Origin: an uncultured Serinicoccus sp. | GTDB taxonomy: Bacteria; Actinomycetota; Actinomycetes; Actinomycetales; Dermatophilaceae | NCBI RefSeq assembly: GCF_947487915.1 | Contig: NZ_CANKYH010000002.1 | Span: 248,001 to 312,000 of the forward strand | Direction: 5' to 3' | DNA length: 64,000 nt | In this document: positions 1 through 9,490 of the stretch, one piece after another | How the letters are laid out: the number at the start of each line of letters is the position of its first letter | Numbering within the stretch: the first letter of the stretch is position 1 | Translations under genes and position numbers: made by a program | The notes under the pieces: generated by a model | Told to the model about the DNA's origin: nothing | What the model saw: the letters and a program-made list of their open reading frames with translations, nothing else | Databases searched by the model: none

Positions 1-36
1 CATACCGACCGTCACTGGGCCACCTTCCTGACGCCC

Positions 37-1635
37 TCAGGCCAGGGCGATGAGATCTTCGTAGTCACGTCCCCACAGGTCCTCGACCCCGTCCGGGAGA
101 AGCAGGACCCGCTCGGGCTCGAGCGCCTGCACCGCGCCCTCGTCGTGGCTGACCAGGACGACGGCACCCTCGTAGGAACGCAACGCGGACAGCACCTCTT
201 CCCGGGAGGCGGGATCCAGGTTGTTGGTCGGCTCGTCCAGGAGCAGCACGTTGGCGGCGGACACGACGAGGGTCGCCAGGGCCAGCCGCGTCTTCTCCCC
301 GCCGGACAGCACGCCGGCCGGCTTGTCGACGTCGTCACCGGAGAAGAGGAAGGAGCCCAGGACCTTGCGGGTCTCGGTCTCGTCGAGGTCCGGGGCGGCC
401 GACTTCATGTTGTCCAGCACGCTGCGCTGCACGTCCAGGGTCTCGTGCTCCTGGGCGTAGTAGCCGAGCTTGAGCCCGTGCCCGGGCTGGACCTCCCCGG
501 TGTCCGGGTCGTCGATGCCGGCGAGCAGGCGCAGCAGCGTGGTCTTGCCGGCGCCGTTCAGCCCCAGCACCACCACCTTGGACCCCCGGTCGATCGCCAG
601 GTCGACATCGGTGAAGATCTCCAGGCTGCCGTAGGACCGGGACAGTCCCTCCGCGGTGAGCGGGGTGCGCCCGCACGACGCGGGGGTCGGGAAGCGCAGC
701 TTGGCCACCCGGTCGCTCTGCCGCTCCCCCTCGAGCCCGGCCATCATCCGCTCGGCCCGGCGGGCCATGTTCTGGGCGGCGACCGCCTTGGTCGCCTTGG
801 CCCGCATCTTGTCGGCCTGCGCCAGCAGCGCGGTCGCCTTCTTCTCGGTGTTGGCCCGCTCCCGGTGGCGTCGCCGCTCGTCGGCCTCGCGCTGGGCGAG
901 ATAGGCCTTCCACCCCATGTTGTAGACGTCCAGGACCTGCCGGTTGGCGTCGAGGTAGAACACCTTGGTCACGACGGTCTCGATGAGGTCGACGTCGTGC
1001 GAGATCACCATGAGCCCGCCGGTGTGGCTCTTGAGGTGCTCGCGCAGCCAGGCGACGGAGTCGGCGTCCAGGTGGTTGGTCGGCTCGTCGAGCAGGAGGG
1101 TGTCGGCGCCGGAGAAGAGGATGCGCGCCAGCTCGATGCGGCGTCGCTGCCCACCGGAGAGGGTGCGCAGGGGCTGCTCCAGCACCCGGTCCGGCAGGCC
1201 CAGGCTGCTGGCGATCGAGGCGGCCTCGGACTCGGCGGCATACCCACCCCGGCTGCTGAACTCCGCGTCCAGCCGGGTGTAGCGCGCCATCGCCCGCTCG
1301 CGCTCCTCGCCGTCGGCGCTGGCCATGGTCTCCTCGGCCCGACGCAACCCGCGGATGATCTCGTCCAGGCCGCGCGCGGACAGGATGCGGTCGCGTCCGA
1401 GCACCTCCAGGTCCCCGGTGCGGGGGTCCTGCGGGAGGTAGCCGATCTGCCCCGTGCGGGTGATGGTGCCGCCCGCCGGCTGCCCCTCACCGGAGAGCAT
1501 CCGGGTGAGGGTCGTCTTGCCCGCTCCGTTGCGACCCACGAGCCCGACCCGGTCCCCCGGGCCGACGCGGAAGGTGACGTCCTCCATGAGCAGGCGGGAG
1601 CCCACGCGGATCTCGACACCGGCTGCGCTGATCAC
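37..1635 (-). CDS. ABC-F family ATP-binding protein (ribosome-associated)
   Basis: This is a 532-residue protein with two tandem ABC ATPase domains and no membrane segments, the layout of ABC-F translation factors that act at the ribosomal E site. Domain 1 has Walker A GRNGAGKT (residues 34-41), signature LSGGQ (159-163) and Walker B LLLDEPTNHLD (180-190). Domain 2 has GLNGAGKT (358-365), LSGGE (453-457) and LLLDEPTNNLD (474-484). Between them is a charged, Ala/Arg/Lys-rich linker (about 245-310), the P-site-tRNA-interaction motif region of the family. The GTG start is supported by AAGGAG eight bases upstream. It resembles the mycobacterial Rv1473 type more than EttA, which is inference. Housekeeping ribosome rescue and intrinsic antibiotic protection are both possible roles. 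A short hairpin, CGCCCT/AGGGCG at 32-49, overlaps the stop codon. Confidence 0.9.
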   Translation of the reverse strand: MISAAGVEIRVGSRLLMEDVTFRVGPGDRVGLVGRNGAGKTTLTRMLSGEGQPAGGTITRTGQIGYLPQDPRTGDLEVLGRDRILSARGLDEIIRGLRRAEETMASADGEERERAMARYTRLDAEFSSRGGYAAESEAASIASSLGLPDRVLEQPLRTLSGGQRRRIELARILFSGADTLLLDEPTNHLDADSVAWLREHLKSHTGGLMVISHDVDLIETVVTKVFYLDANRQVLDVYNMGWKAYLAQREADERRRHRERANTEKKATALLAQADKMRAKATKAVAAQNMARRAERMMAGLEGERQSDRVAKLRFPTPASCGRTPLTAEGLSRSYGSLEIFTDVDLAIDRGSKVVVLGLNGAGKTTLLRLLAGIDDPDTGEVQPGHGLKLGYYAQEHETLDVQRSVLDNMKSAAPDLDETETRKVLGSFLFSGDDVDKPAGVLSGGEKTRLALATLVVSAANVLLLDEPTNNLDPASREEVLSALRSYEGAVVLVSHDEGAVQALEPERVLLLPDGVEDLWGRDYEDLIALA

Positions 1636-1802
1636 GGACGGGCTCCTTCACGGGCGGCGGGCAGCACGGGAACGGCGCTGCGGGAGGGGTCACGCCTCCC
1701 GGACGGCATCGGGATGCGTCGCGTCCTGGGGGGCTGGTGGCTAGTCTACGCGGTGAGGCTCCGGTCCCCCGACCGGCGCGGACGAACGGGGACGGAGCAC
1801 CC
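1636..1802. promoter_or_regulatory. Divergent promoter region with inverted repeat
   Basis: This gap lies between the divergent ABC-F and metallopeptidase genes. It contains a 7-bp inverted repeat, CGGGAGG at 1681-1687 against CCTCCCG at 1695-1701. A -10-like hexamer TAGTCT lies at 1742-1747 in the orientation of the metallopeptidase. No convincing -35 element is visible. GGACGGAG just before position 1803 is the ribosome binding site of the plus-strand gene. Function is inferred from position only. Confidence 0.35.
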
Positions 1803-2681
1803 ATGACCTTCAGGGAGAACGCCAACATCGGCGGCGGGCGAGCCCGCCGCGCCGGCGGTGGCGGCAAGGTGGCGGTCGGCGGCGGACTGGGTGCCCTCGT
1901 GCTGGCGCTGGTGGTCATGCTCATGGGCGGTGACCCGGGCCAGGTGCTCGGCTCGCAGCAGGAGGCGGCACCGCAGGCGGAGAATGTCGACCTGGCGGAG
2001 TGCCAGACGGGCGCCGACGCCAACGCCGACGTCGACTGCCGGATGAAGGCCACGATGGTCTCGCTGGAGGACTACTGGACGGCCGTGCTGCCCGATGCCG
2101 ATGCCACCACCGCGATCCTCTTCTCCGGCTCCGTCCAGACGCAGTGCGGGTCCGCCTCGAGCGCGGTCGGCCCGTTCTACTGCCCGTTGGACCGGCGGAT
2201 CTACCTCGACACCGGCTTCTTCGACCAGCTGGAAGGGCAGCTGGGCTCGGACGGCGGCAGCTTCAGCCAGATGTACGTCCTGGCCCACGAGTACGGCCAC
2301 CACGTCCAGAACTGGACCGGGGCGCTGCAGTACTCCCAGCAGGACCCGCGCGGCCCGGAGTCCGGGGCGGTGCGGGTCGAGCTGCAGGCCGACTGCTTCG
2401 CTGGGGCCTGGGCGGGCAACGCCACCCGCACCGAGGACGACGAGGGCAACGCCCTGCTCGAGGAGCTGACCCGGGAGGACGTCGAGTCCGCGCTGTCAGC
2501 CGCCTCGGCCGTCGGTGACGACTCCATCCAGGAGCGGGTGCAGGGCCAGGTCACCCCGCACACCTGGAGCCACGGCAGCTCCGAGCAGCGCATGGGCTGG
2601 TTCATGCGGGGCTACGAGTCGGGGGACGCCAACCGGTGCGACACCCTCAACGCGGCCAGCGTCGACGACTACGACGGGTGA
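1803..2681 (+). CDS. Neutral zinc metallopeptidase (YpfJ family), membrane-anchored
   Basis: This 292-residue protein has a glycine/arginine-rich N-terminus, one hydrophobic segment at about residues 24-42, and an extracytoplasmic domain. The zinc-metallopeptidase motif HEYGHH is at residues 162-167 (H162, E163, H166), and a glutamate-containing helix VELQADCFAGAW follows it. Both are hallmarks of the putative neutral zinc metallopeptidase family typified by YpfJ. The ATG at 1803 was chosen because it follows GGACGGAG and starts with MTFREN, as in relatives; upstream in-frame codons are low-quality. Substrate is unknown for the family. Likely anchored in the membrane with the catalytic domain outside. 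Confidence 0.85.
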   Translation: MTFRENANIGGGRARRAGGGGKVAVGGGLGALVLALVVMLMGGDPGQVLGSQQEAAPQAENVDLAECQTGADANADVDCRMKATMVSLEDYWTAVLPDADATTAILFSGSVQTQCGSASSAVGPFYCPLDRRIYLDTGFFDQLEGQLGSDGGSFSQMYVLAHEYGHHVQNWTGALQYSQQDPRGPESGAVRVELQADCFAGAWAGNATRTEDDEGNALLEELTREDVESALSAASAVGDDSIQERVQGQVTPHTWSHGSSEQRMGWFMRGYESGDANRCDTLNAASVDDYDG

Positions 2682-2775
2682 GCGAGGTCACAGCCGGAGG
2701 GACGGAATAGCCGGGCCATAACGTCCTGTTGGGACGAGGGTTGCACCACCTCATCCCCCACCGGAAGGTTCCGCC

Positions 2776-4131
2776 GTGCTGTCCCGTCTTCGCCGGGTGT
2801 CCTTCGGCACCCAGGTGCTCATCGGCCTCGTGCTGGGTGTCGTGCTGGGCCTCGTGGCCCGGTCCACCGGCGCCAGCGCCGACAACCCCACCTGGCTGTC
2901 CGAGACGTTGTCCATCATCGGCTCCTCGTTCGTCACCCTGCTGCGCACCATCGTGCCGCCGCTGGTCTTCCTCGCGATCGTCTCCTCGATCGCCAACCTG
3001 CGACAGGTGACCAACGCGGCCCGCCTGGCGTGGCAGACGCTGCTGTGGTTCGCCATCACCGCCCTGGCCTCGGTGTCCATCGGTATGGTCCTCGGCTGGG
3101 TCGTCGACCCCGCCCAGGGTGCCGGGGTCACCACGGCGGACGCGGCCGCCCCCTCCAGCACCGGCGGCTGGCTGGACTTCCTCACCGGTCTCATCCCGGC
3201 CAACAGCCTCGGGATCTACGCCAGCGAGGGTGAGGACGGCGTCAACCTGTCGTTCAACGTCCTGCAGATCCTCATCCTGGCCATCGCCGTCGGGGTCGCG
3301 GTGGTCAAGGTCGGCAAGGACGCCGACCCCTTCCTGGCCTTCACCCGCTCGGCCCTGAGCGTCGTGCAGAAGGTCCTGTGGTGGGTCATCCTGCTCGCCC
3401 CGCTCGCGACCGTCGGCCTGCTCGGCAACGCCATCGTGTCCTACGGCTGGGAGACCATCGGCTCACTGGGCCGGTTCACCCTGGCCATCTACGCCGGCCT
3501 GCTGCTCGTCGTCGGCGTCCTCTACCCCGTCCTGCTGCGTCTGCACGGCCTGTCCGTCAAGCAGTTCTTCACCGGCGTGTGGCCGGCCATGCAGCTGGGC
3601 TTCGTGTCGCGCTCCTCGATCGGCACCCTGCCGGTCACCCAGTCGGTCACTGAGCGCAACCTCGGGGTGCCTCGCGCCTACGCCGCCTTCGCCGTGCCGC
3701 TGGGCGCGACGACCAAGATGGACGGCTGCGCCGCGGTCTACCCGGCCATCGCCGCGATCTTCGTCGCCCAGTTCTTCGGCGTCGACCTCGGCGTGACGGA
3801 GTACCTCCTCATCGCCTTCGTCTCGGTGCTCGGCTCGGCCGCCACCGCGGGTGTCACCGGCGCGACCGTCATGCTCACGCTGACGCTGTCCACGCTGGGG
3901 CTGCCGCTGGAGGGCGTGGGTCTGCTCCTCGCGGTCGACCCGATCCTGGACATGGGGCGCACGGCCACCAACGTCACCGGCCAGGCGCTCGTCCCCACGA
4001 TCGTGGCCAAGCGGGAGGGCATCCTGGACCAGGACGTCTACGACGGCGACCGTCGCGGCCTGCCCTGGGCCCAGGAGCAGCCGGAGGAGCCGGCCCCGGC
4101 GGGGCCGGCAGCCAGCACCTCCCCCGCCTGA
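2776..4131 (+). CDS. Dicarboxylate/amino-acid:cation symporter (DAACS family)
   Basis: This 451-residue polytopic membrane protein of the DAACS (GltP/DctA/EAAT) family imports C4-dicarboxylates or acidic amino acids with H+ or Na+. The diagnostic serine-rich re-entrant loop appears as SRSSIGTLPVT in the middle of the protein. It is followed by the GATTKMDG segment and the conserved transmembrane helix with DMGRTATNVTGQ (family motif NMDG/GRT...N). About eight hydrophobic segments plus two re-entrant loops fit the family. The start is GTG with GGAAGG seven bases upstream. It is monocistronic, followed by a strong terminator. The closest substrate (glutamate, aspartate, succinate or serine/threonine) cannot be decided from sequence alone. 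Confidence 0.88.
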   Translation: MLSRLRRVSFGTQVLIGLVLGVVLGLVARSTGASADNPTWLSETLSIIGSSFVTLLRTIVPPLVFLAIVSSIANLRQVTNAARLAWQTLLWFAITALASVSIGMVLGWVVDPAQGAGVTTADAAAPSSTGGWLDFLTGLIPANSLGIYASEGEDGVNLSFNVLQILILAIAVGVAVVKVGKDADPFLAFTRSALSVVQKVLWWVILLAPLATVGLLGNAIVSYGWETIGSLGRFTLAIYAGLLLVVGVLYPVLLRLHGLSVKQFFTGVWPAMQLGFVSRSSIGTLPVTQSVTERNLGVPRAYAAFAVPLGATTKMDGCAAVYPAIAAIFVAQFFGVDLGVTEYLLIAFVSVLGSAATAGVTGATVMLTLTLSTLGLPLEGVGLLLAVDPILDMGRTATNVTGQALVPTIVAKREGILDQDVYDGDRRGLPWAQEQPEEPAPAGPAASTSPA

Positions 4132-4164
4132 CCCTCGGCCGCAGCACACCCGACACCGACCGAG

Positions 4165-4198
4165 CGCCGCCCGTGGTGGTCAGCCACCACGGGCGGCG
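4165..4198. terminator. Bidirectional hairpin terminator
   Basis: A perfect 15-bp stem (4165-4179 with 4184-4198) closes a TCAG tetraloop. It lies between the converging symporter gene and the end of the suf/acVLRF1 operon. There is no strong U-tract, as is common in high-GC actinobacteria, so it could serve transcripts from either side. Confidence 0.8.
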
Positions 4199-4239
4199 TC
4201 CCGTCGTGTCCGGGGCAACCATCCGCGGCGTCCGGTGGG

Positions 4240-4896
4240 TCAGGCGTTGTGGACCTGCACCCGCACCGCGCGCCCGCGCCGCACCGCGTCGTCGAGGACG
4301 GAGCGGCGTGGGTCCGGGACGTCCCACAGCGTGCGCCGCGGGAGCCCGCGCACGCCGGCCGTCGCTGTCGGCAGCCCCCGCAGGACGGCGTCGGCCAGGC
4401 CGCGGTCACCGCCCAGGACCAGGCCCTCGGGCACGGCCCCCCGGTCCGCCAGCTCCTCCCCCAGCACCCGTGCGGTGTGCCCCGCCACCGCCTCGACGAG
4501 CACGTCCGCCTGGTTCCCCCGGCGCCGGGCGAAGCGCTGCTGGCTCCATCCCCCGGCCGCCGTGCGCGACTGCACGTGCCGGGTGCCCACCTTGTGCTGC
4601 TCCAGGGACCCGTCCGGACCGACCAGGGCGACGGCATACCCTCCGCGCCGGACCAGCACCACGAGCAGGGGCGGCGGCCGCTCCCACCCCGGCGCCGGCC
4701 CCGCCGACTCGTCGGCCCGCGGGGCGCGCCACGACCGCAGCCGCGCCCACGACCCGTCCTGGGCACGCGCCTCCCACGCCTCGCCCGTGTCGTCGGTCGC
4801 GACCGACCAGGTCAGCGGCCCGTGGGAGTCCGTGAACCGCTCGACCCACCCCGCGAGCCGCTCGGGAGCGACGTCGACGAGGTGGGTCGAGGCCAT
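4240..4896 (-). CDS. acVLRF1-family peptidyl-tRNA hydrolase (ribosome rescue)
   Basis: This 218-residue protein matches the actinobacterial Vms1-like release factor 1 (acVLRF1) family, relatives of eRF1/Vms1 that cleave peptidyl-tRNA on stalled 60S/50S particles. The hallmark is GGWSQQRFARRR at residues 115-126: the GxSQQR loop carries the catalytic glutamine and is followed by a basic stretch. This is the equivalent of the eRF1 GGQ loop. The N-terminal part (about 1-95) is divergent. The gene begins 16 bases after sufT on the same strand and ends at a terminator, so it looks like the last gene of the suf transcription unit. A GAGG lies unusually far (about 16 bases) upstream of the ATG, suggesting coupling to sufT translation. 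Confidence 0.8.
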   Translation of the reverse strand: MASTHLVDVAPERLAGWVERFTDSHGPLTWSVATDDTGEAWEARAQDGSWARLRSWRAPRADESAGPAPGWERPPPLLVVLVRRGGYAVALVGPDGSLEQHKVGTRHVQSRTAAGGWSQQRFARRRGNQADVLVEAVAGHTARVLGEELADRGAVPEGLVLGGDRGLADAVLRGLPTATAGVRGLPRRTLWDVPDPRRSVLDDAVRRGRAVRVQVHNA

Positions 4897-4912
4897 CGGC
4901 GCGGCTCGCGCC

Positions 4913-5236
4913 TCAGACGTTGAAGCCGAGCGCGCGCAGCTGCTCGCGCCCGTCCTCGGTGATCTTGTCCGGGCCCCACGGGGGCATCCAGACCCAGTTG
5001 ATCCGGTGGCTCGTGACCAGGCCCTCCAGGCTCTGCGCGACCTGGTCCTCGATGACGTCGGTCAGCGGGCAGGCGGCCGAGGTGAGGGTCATGTCGATGA
5101 CGGCGTGGCTGGCCGCGTCCACGGTGACGCCGTAGACGAGGCCGAGGTCGACGACGTTGATGCCGAGCTCGGGGTCCACGACGTCGCGCAGGGCCTCCTC
5201 GACGTCGGCGACGTTGGGCGGGGTGGTGGTGGTCAT
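4913..5236 (-). CDS. sufT: SufT-like Fe-S assembly factor (DUF59/MIP18)
   Basis: This 107-residue single-domain DUF59/MIP18-type protein is associated with Fe-S cluster carriage or maturation. Family features seen are the N-terminal DVVDPELGINVVDLGLVYG block, the central DMTLTSAACPLTD segment with a single reactive cysteine, and INWVWMPPWGPDKIT near the C-terminus. It directly follows sufU in the suf cluster, as its homologue does in Mycobacterium (Rv1466). The ATG follows a purine-rich stretch containing GAGG. Expected location is cytosolic. The mechanism is less well defined than for SufBCD. Confidence 0.88.
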   Translation of the reverse strand: MTTTTPPNVADVEEALRDVVDPELGINVVDLGLVYGVTVDAASHAVIDMTLTSAACPLTDVIEDQVAQSLEGLVTSHRINWVWMPPWGPDKITEDGREQLRALGFNV

Positions 5237-5272
5237 GCGTTCCTCCAGAGGGGGCGTCGGGTCGGTGGTCGG

Positions 5273-5761
5273 TCAGGCGCCCTCGGGTCGCTCGCTGGCG
5301 GCGGAGATGTCCGCGCCGGCGCGCGCGAGGGCGTCGAGGTAGGCGGTCCAGGGCAGCAGGGCGCACTTGACGCGAGCAGGGTACTTGGCGACGCCCGCGA
5401 AGGCCACGGCGTCGCCGATCTGCTCGGCGTCGCCGGGGTCGGCCCCGCGGCTGGTCAGCATGGCGTGCAGGTGCCGGTAGGTCTGCAAGGTCTGCGCGAC
5501 CGGCCGACCCAGGGTCTCCTCGGCGAGCACCGAGGCGGACGCCACGGAGATCGAGCAGCCCAGCGCGTCGTAGGACACGTCGCGCAGCACGGCGGCGCCG
5601 TCCTGGGCGCCCCCGGCGACGGTGTCGAGGTGCACCCGCAGGCTGATCTCGTCGCCGCAGGTGGGGTTCACGTGGTTGACCTCGACGTCGTAGGGCTCCC
5701 GCAGACCGGCGTGCTGCGGCCGCTTCGCGTGGTCGAGGATGAGCTCGCCGTACAGGTCCAT
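5273..5761 (-). CDS. sufU: SufU, zinc-dependent sulfurtransferase of SUF pathway
   Basis: This 162-residue IscU-like protein accepts persulfide sulfur from SufS and passes it to SufBCD. The three conserved cysteines and the aspartate that coordinate zinc in SufU are present: C35 (in NPTCGD), D37, C69 (in LGCSIS) and C133 (in RVKCALLPW). The insertion between the second and third cysteines distinguishes SufU from scaffold-type IscU. The ATG MDLYGELILDH was chosen from homology and the upstream GAGAGGAG. The reading frame remains open far upstream into sufS, but that extension is arginine/serine-rich antisense-like noise. It lies 16 bases downstream of sufS. Confidence 0.93.
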   Translation of the reverse strand: MDLYGELILDHAKRPQHAGLREPYDVEVNHVNPTCGDEISLRVHLDTVAGGAQDGAAVLRDVSYDALGCSISVASASVLAEETLGRPVAQTLQTYRHLHAMLTSRGADPGDAEQIGDAVAFAGVAKYPARVKCALLPWTAYLDALARAGADISAASERPEGA

Positions 5762-5777
5762 CAGCGTCGCGCTCCTC

Positions 5778-7115
5778 TCATCCCGCCAGTCCGAAGATGT
5801 CGGGCACCCGGTCGAGGGCCTCGGCGAGGGCCTCGATCTCCCCCAGGCTGGTGTAGATCCCGAAGCTCGCCCGGGTCGAGGCGGGCACCCGCAGCCGGCG
5901 GTGCAGCGGCCACGCGCAGTGGTGACCCGTACGCACCGCGACACCGGAGTCGTCGAGCACCTGGCCGACGTCGTGCGGGTGCACCCCGTCGGCGACGAAG
6001 GCGACCGCACCGATCCGGCGCTGCGGGTCCTGCGGGCCGAGCACCCGGAGCCAGGGCCGGTCGGCCATGACGTCGAGGGTATGCCGCATGAGCTGCTGGT
6101 CGTGCGCGTGCACCCGGTCCAGCCCCACCTCGGTGAGGTAGTCGAGCCCGGCGGCGAGACCGACGGCCTGTGCGGCCATGGGCACCCCCGCCTCGAACTT
6201 GGCGGGCGGCGGGGCGTACGTGGACCCCTCCATCCGGACGACCTCGATCATCGAGCCGCCGGTGAGGAAGGGGGGCATGGCCTCCAGCAGACGCCGCCGC
6301 GCCCAGAGCACCCCGACCCCGCTGGGGCCCAGGGTCTTGTGGCCGGTGAACACCAGGGCGTCCACCCCGGAGTCCGCCGCGGTGAGCGGGCGGATGTCGA
6401 GGTGCGGCGCGGACTGGCAGGCGTCCACCACGACGAGCGCGCCGACCGCGCGGGCGGCGGCGACCACCGGGGACCCGGGGCCGAGGTCGTTGACGGTGCC
6501 GAGCACGTTGGAGACGTGGGTGAGGGCGACCACGCGGGTCCGCTCCCCCACGACCTCGTCGAGCCGGGCGACATCGAGCTCGCCGTCGTCGTCCACCCCG
6601 ATCCAGCGCAGGGTGGCCCCGGTGCGCCGGCACAGCTCCTGCCACGGCACGAGGTTGGCGTGGTGCTCCATCTCGGTCACCACGACCTCGTCACCGGGGC
6701 CCAGCCGCAGCCGCTGCGCCCAGGACTCGTCCACACCGTCGAGGGCGCCGGGCGCGCCCGCGTTGGAGAAGGCATAGGCCAGCAGGTTCAGGCCCTCGGT
6801 GCCGTTCTTGGTGAAGACGACCTCGCCGGGGTCGGCTCCGAGGAAGCGCGCGACGGTCGCCCGCGCGCCCTCGAAGGCGTCGGTGGCCTCCTCGGCCAGC
6901 TGGTGGGCACCCCGGTGGACGGCGGCGTTGTGCCGCTCGTAGAACTCGCGCTCGGCGTCGAGCACCACCCGGGGCTTCTGCGAGGTGGCGCCGCTGTCGA
7001 GGTAGACGAGGGGACGGCCGCCGCGCACCGTGCGGCGCAGCAGGGGGAAGTCGGCACGGATCCGGCCGATCTCCACCTCGCTCAGCGGCTGCGCCGCCAG
7101 CTGTCCCGTCGTCAT
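5778..7115 (-). CDS. sufS: SufS cysteine desulfurase (class II)
   Basis: This 445-residue PLP-dependent enzyme converts L-cysteine to alanine and passes persulfide sulfur to SufU. Visible features are the ALSHxH-like EMEHHANLVPW region, the Schiff-base lysine K260 in FTGHKTLGPSG, and the active-site cysteine C400 in RTGHHCAWPL. All three are typical of SufS/CsdA class II desulfurases. The ATG is preceded by GGGAGG about ten bases upstream; the longer open frame upstream is not protein-like. It sits between sufC and sufU, the standard actinobacterial order (Mycobacterium Rv1464). Confidence 0.95.
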   Translation of the reverse strand: MTTGQLAAQPLSEVEIGRIRADFPLLRRTVRGGRPLVYLDSGATSQKPRVVLDAEREFYERHNAAVHRGAHQLAEEATDAFEGARATVARFLGADPGEVVFTKNGTEGLNLLAYAFSNAGAPGALDGVDESWAQRLRLGPGDEVVVTEMEHHANLVPWQELCRRTGATLRWIGVDDDGELDVARLDEVVGERTRVVALTHVSNVLGTVNDLGPGSPVVAAARAVGALVVVDACQSAPHLDIRPLTAADSGVDALVFTGHKTLGPSGVGVLWARRRLLEAMPPFLTGGSMIEVVRMEGSTYAPPPAKFEAGVPMAAQAVGLAAGLDYLTEVGLDRVHAHDQQLMRHTLDVMADRPWLRVLGPQDPQRRIGAVAFVADGVHPHDVGQVLDDSGVAVRTGHHCAWPLHRRLRVPASTRASFGIYTSLGEIEALAEALDRVPDIFGLAG

Positions 7116-7134
7116 ACCTCGGTGCCTCCCGTCC

Positions 7135-7893
<759 letters not shown>

Positions 7894-7940
7894 GCTTCTC
7901 CTTGCTGCAACAGGTGGGTAGGTCTCGGGGCGGGGCGGTC

Positions 7941-8279
7941 TCAGACGCCTGCCGTGGTGGTCCGCAGGGTGACGAGGACGCTGCCGTCCTCGTCCACCTG
8001 CAGCTCGTGCACGGCGATCGGGATGGTCGCGGGCAGCTGCTCCGGGGCCCCGGTGGTCATGTTGAACTGCGAGCCGTGCAACCAGCACTCGATGTGCTGG
8101 CCCTCGACCTCGCCCTCGGCCAGGCTCACGTTGGCGTGGCTGCAGGTGTCGTCGAAGGCGTGCAGACGCCCCGCCGAGTCACGGGCGATGGCCACGCGGC
8201 GACCCTCGATCTCGGCGACGACCGCCCCCACCTCGGAGGGCAGCTCGTCGACCGAGCAGACGCGGACGGGCTGGCTCAT
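7941..8279 (-). CDS. Rieske-type [2Fe-2S] ferredoxin in suf operon
   Basis: This 112-residue soluble Rieske-fold protein belongs to the non-heme iron oxygenase ferredoxin subunit type. The cluster ligands are visible as C-x-H in DDTCSHANVSL and C-x2-H in IECWLHGSQF. It lacks the extra disulfide cysteines of bc1-type Rieske proteins, consistent with a cytosolic low-potential ferredoxin. Its start overlaps the sufD stop by four bases (ATGA), so it is translationally coupled to the scaffold genes. It is a common member of actinobacterial suf operons. An electron-donor role in cluster assembly is inference. Confidence 0.9.
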   Translation of the reverse strand: MSQPVRVCSVDELPSEVGAVVAEIEGRRVAIARDSAGRLHAFDDTCSHANVSLAEGEVEGQHIECWLHGSQFNMTTGAPEQLPATIPIAVHELQVDEDGSVLVTLRTTTAGV

Positions 8280-9490
8280 GCGGCGGGGGTCCTCCCCATG
8301 GTGAGCGAGAGCTCCTCCTCGATCGCGGTCATGAGCGTCTCGACGACCTCGGGGACCCCGATCTTGGCCACGATGTCGGCGAAGAAGCCCCGCACGACCA
8401 GGCGCCGGGCCTCGTCCTCGGTGATGCCGCGCGACATGAGGTAGAACAGCTGCTCGTCGTCGAACCGGCCGGTCGAGCTCGCGTGACCAGCACCCGCGAT
8501 GTCACCGGTCTCGATCTCCAGGTTGGGGACCGAGTCGGCGCGGGCGCCGTCGGTGAGCACCAGGTTGCGGTTGAGCTCGTAGGTGTCGATGCCCTCGGCC
8601 TCGGCGCGGATGAGCACGTCGCCCACCCAGACGGTCCGGGCGGTGTCGCCCTGCAGCGCACCCTTGTAGGTCACCAGCGAGGTGCACCGGGGAGCGTTGT
8701 GGTCGACGAAGGAGCGGTGCTCCAGATGCTGTCCCGCGTCCGCGAAGTAGACGCCGAGCAGGGTCGCGTCGCCGCCGGGGCCGGCATACCGGACGTTGGA
8801 GTTCATCCGGACGATGCCGCCGCCGATGGAGACCGCGATGTGCTTGTACTTCGCATCCCGGCCCACGAGCGCCTCGTGCTGGGCGAGGTGCAGCGCCTCG
8901 TCGTCCCAGCGCTGCAGGGACACGACGGTGACGTCGGCCCCGTCACCCACGAGCACCTCGAGGTTGCCGGTGTGGTCCGCGGCACCGGTGTGGTCGAGGA
9001 TGACGAGCGCCTTGCTGTGCGCGCCCGCCTCCAGGACCACGTGCGCGTTGGAGCGGCGCCCCGCGCCGCGACCCGCGACGTCGACCCGCACCGGCTGCGC
9101 GAGCTCGGCGTCGGCAGCGATCGCGAGGTGCAGCGCCTCCGGCGTGTTGGCCGAGGCGACGGCCGCACCACGGTCCTCGGGCACCAGCACGGTGCCACGG
9201 GGCGCCTGGCCCGGGGCCAGCGTGGCGACGCTCACCTCCTCGGAGGCGCGGACGGCGAACTCCGCGGCGGCGTCGCCGGCACGGTCGTCGGTCGCGGTGT
9301 CGGAGAACAGGCCGGCCAGCCGGTCGACCGGGGTGAACCGCCACTCCTCCTCGCGCCCGGTGGGGACACCGAAGGCGTCCACGTCGAAGGACCTGGTGCG
9401 GGCGGCCCGGGACTGGTCGGGGATGCGGTGGTCCCCGCCGATCTGGGCCTGCGGGTCCTGATGAGTCTTGTCGTCGACAAGAAGAGACAT
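8276..9490 (-). CDS. sufD: SufD, FeS scaffold complex subunit
   Basis: This 404-residue protein has the SufBD beta-helix core: HVVLEAGAHSKALVILDH, then repeated short beta-strands, and the C-terminal helical block with GHASSTGRFDDEQLFYLMSRGITEDEARRL split across its conserved halves. It pairs with SufB and SufC in the SufBC2D scaffold. The start codon overlaps the sufB stop by one base (TGATG). A 15-bp near-perfect palindrome CTTGTCG-T-CGACAAG lies in its first codons (9467-9481), probably coincidental. The histidine in GHASS is the conserved functional SufD residue. Confidence 0.94.
   Translation of the reverse strand: MSLLVDDKTHQDPQAQIGGDHRIPDQSRAARTRSFDVDAFGVPTGREEEWRFTPVDRLAGLFSDTATDDRAGDAAAEFAVRASEEVSVATLAPGQAPRGTVLVPEDRGAAVASANTPEALHLAIAADAELAQPVRVDVAGRGAGRRSNAHVVLEAGAHSKALVILDHTGAADHTGNLEVLVGDGADVTVVSLQRWDDEALHLAQHEALVGRDAKYKHIAVSIGGGIVRMNSNVRYAGPGGDATLLGVYFADAGQHLEHRSFVDHNAPRCTSLVTYKGALQGDTARTVWVGDVLIRAEAEGIDTYELNRNLVLTDGARADSVPNLEIETGDIAGAGHASSTGRFDDEQLFYLMSRGITEDEARRLVVRGFFADIVAKIGVPEVVETLMTAIEEELSLTMGRTPAA

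Noticed and set aside
145-1806. 553-codon plus-strand frame opposite the ABC-F gene
   Set aside because: Antisense mirror of a clear ABC-F ATPase; His/Gly/Val-rich composition typical of shadow frames.
9467-9481. Palindrome CTTGTCG-T-CGACAAG at the 5' end of sufD
   Set aside because: It lies in codons for LLVDDK and resembles half a PafBC site by chance; no -10 hexamer at the right distance and no gene start there.
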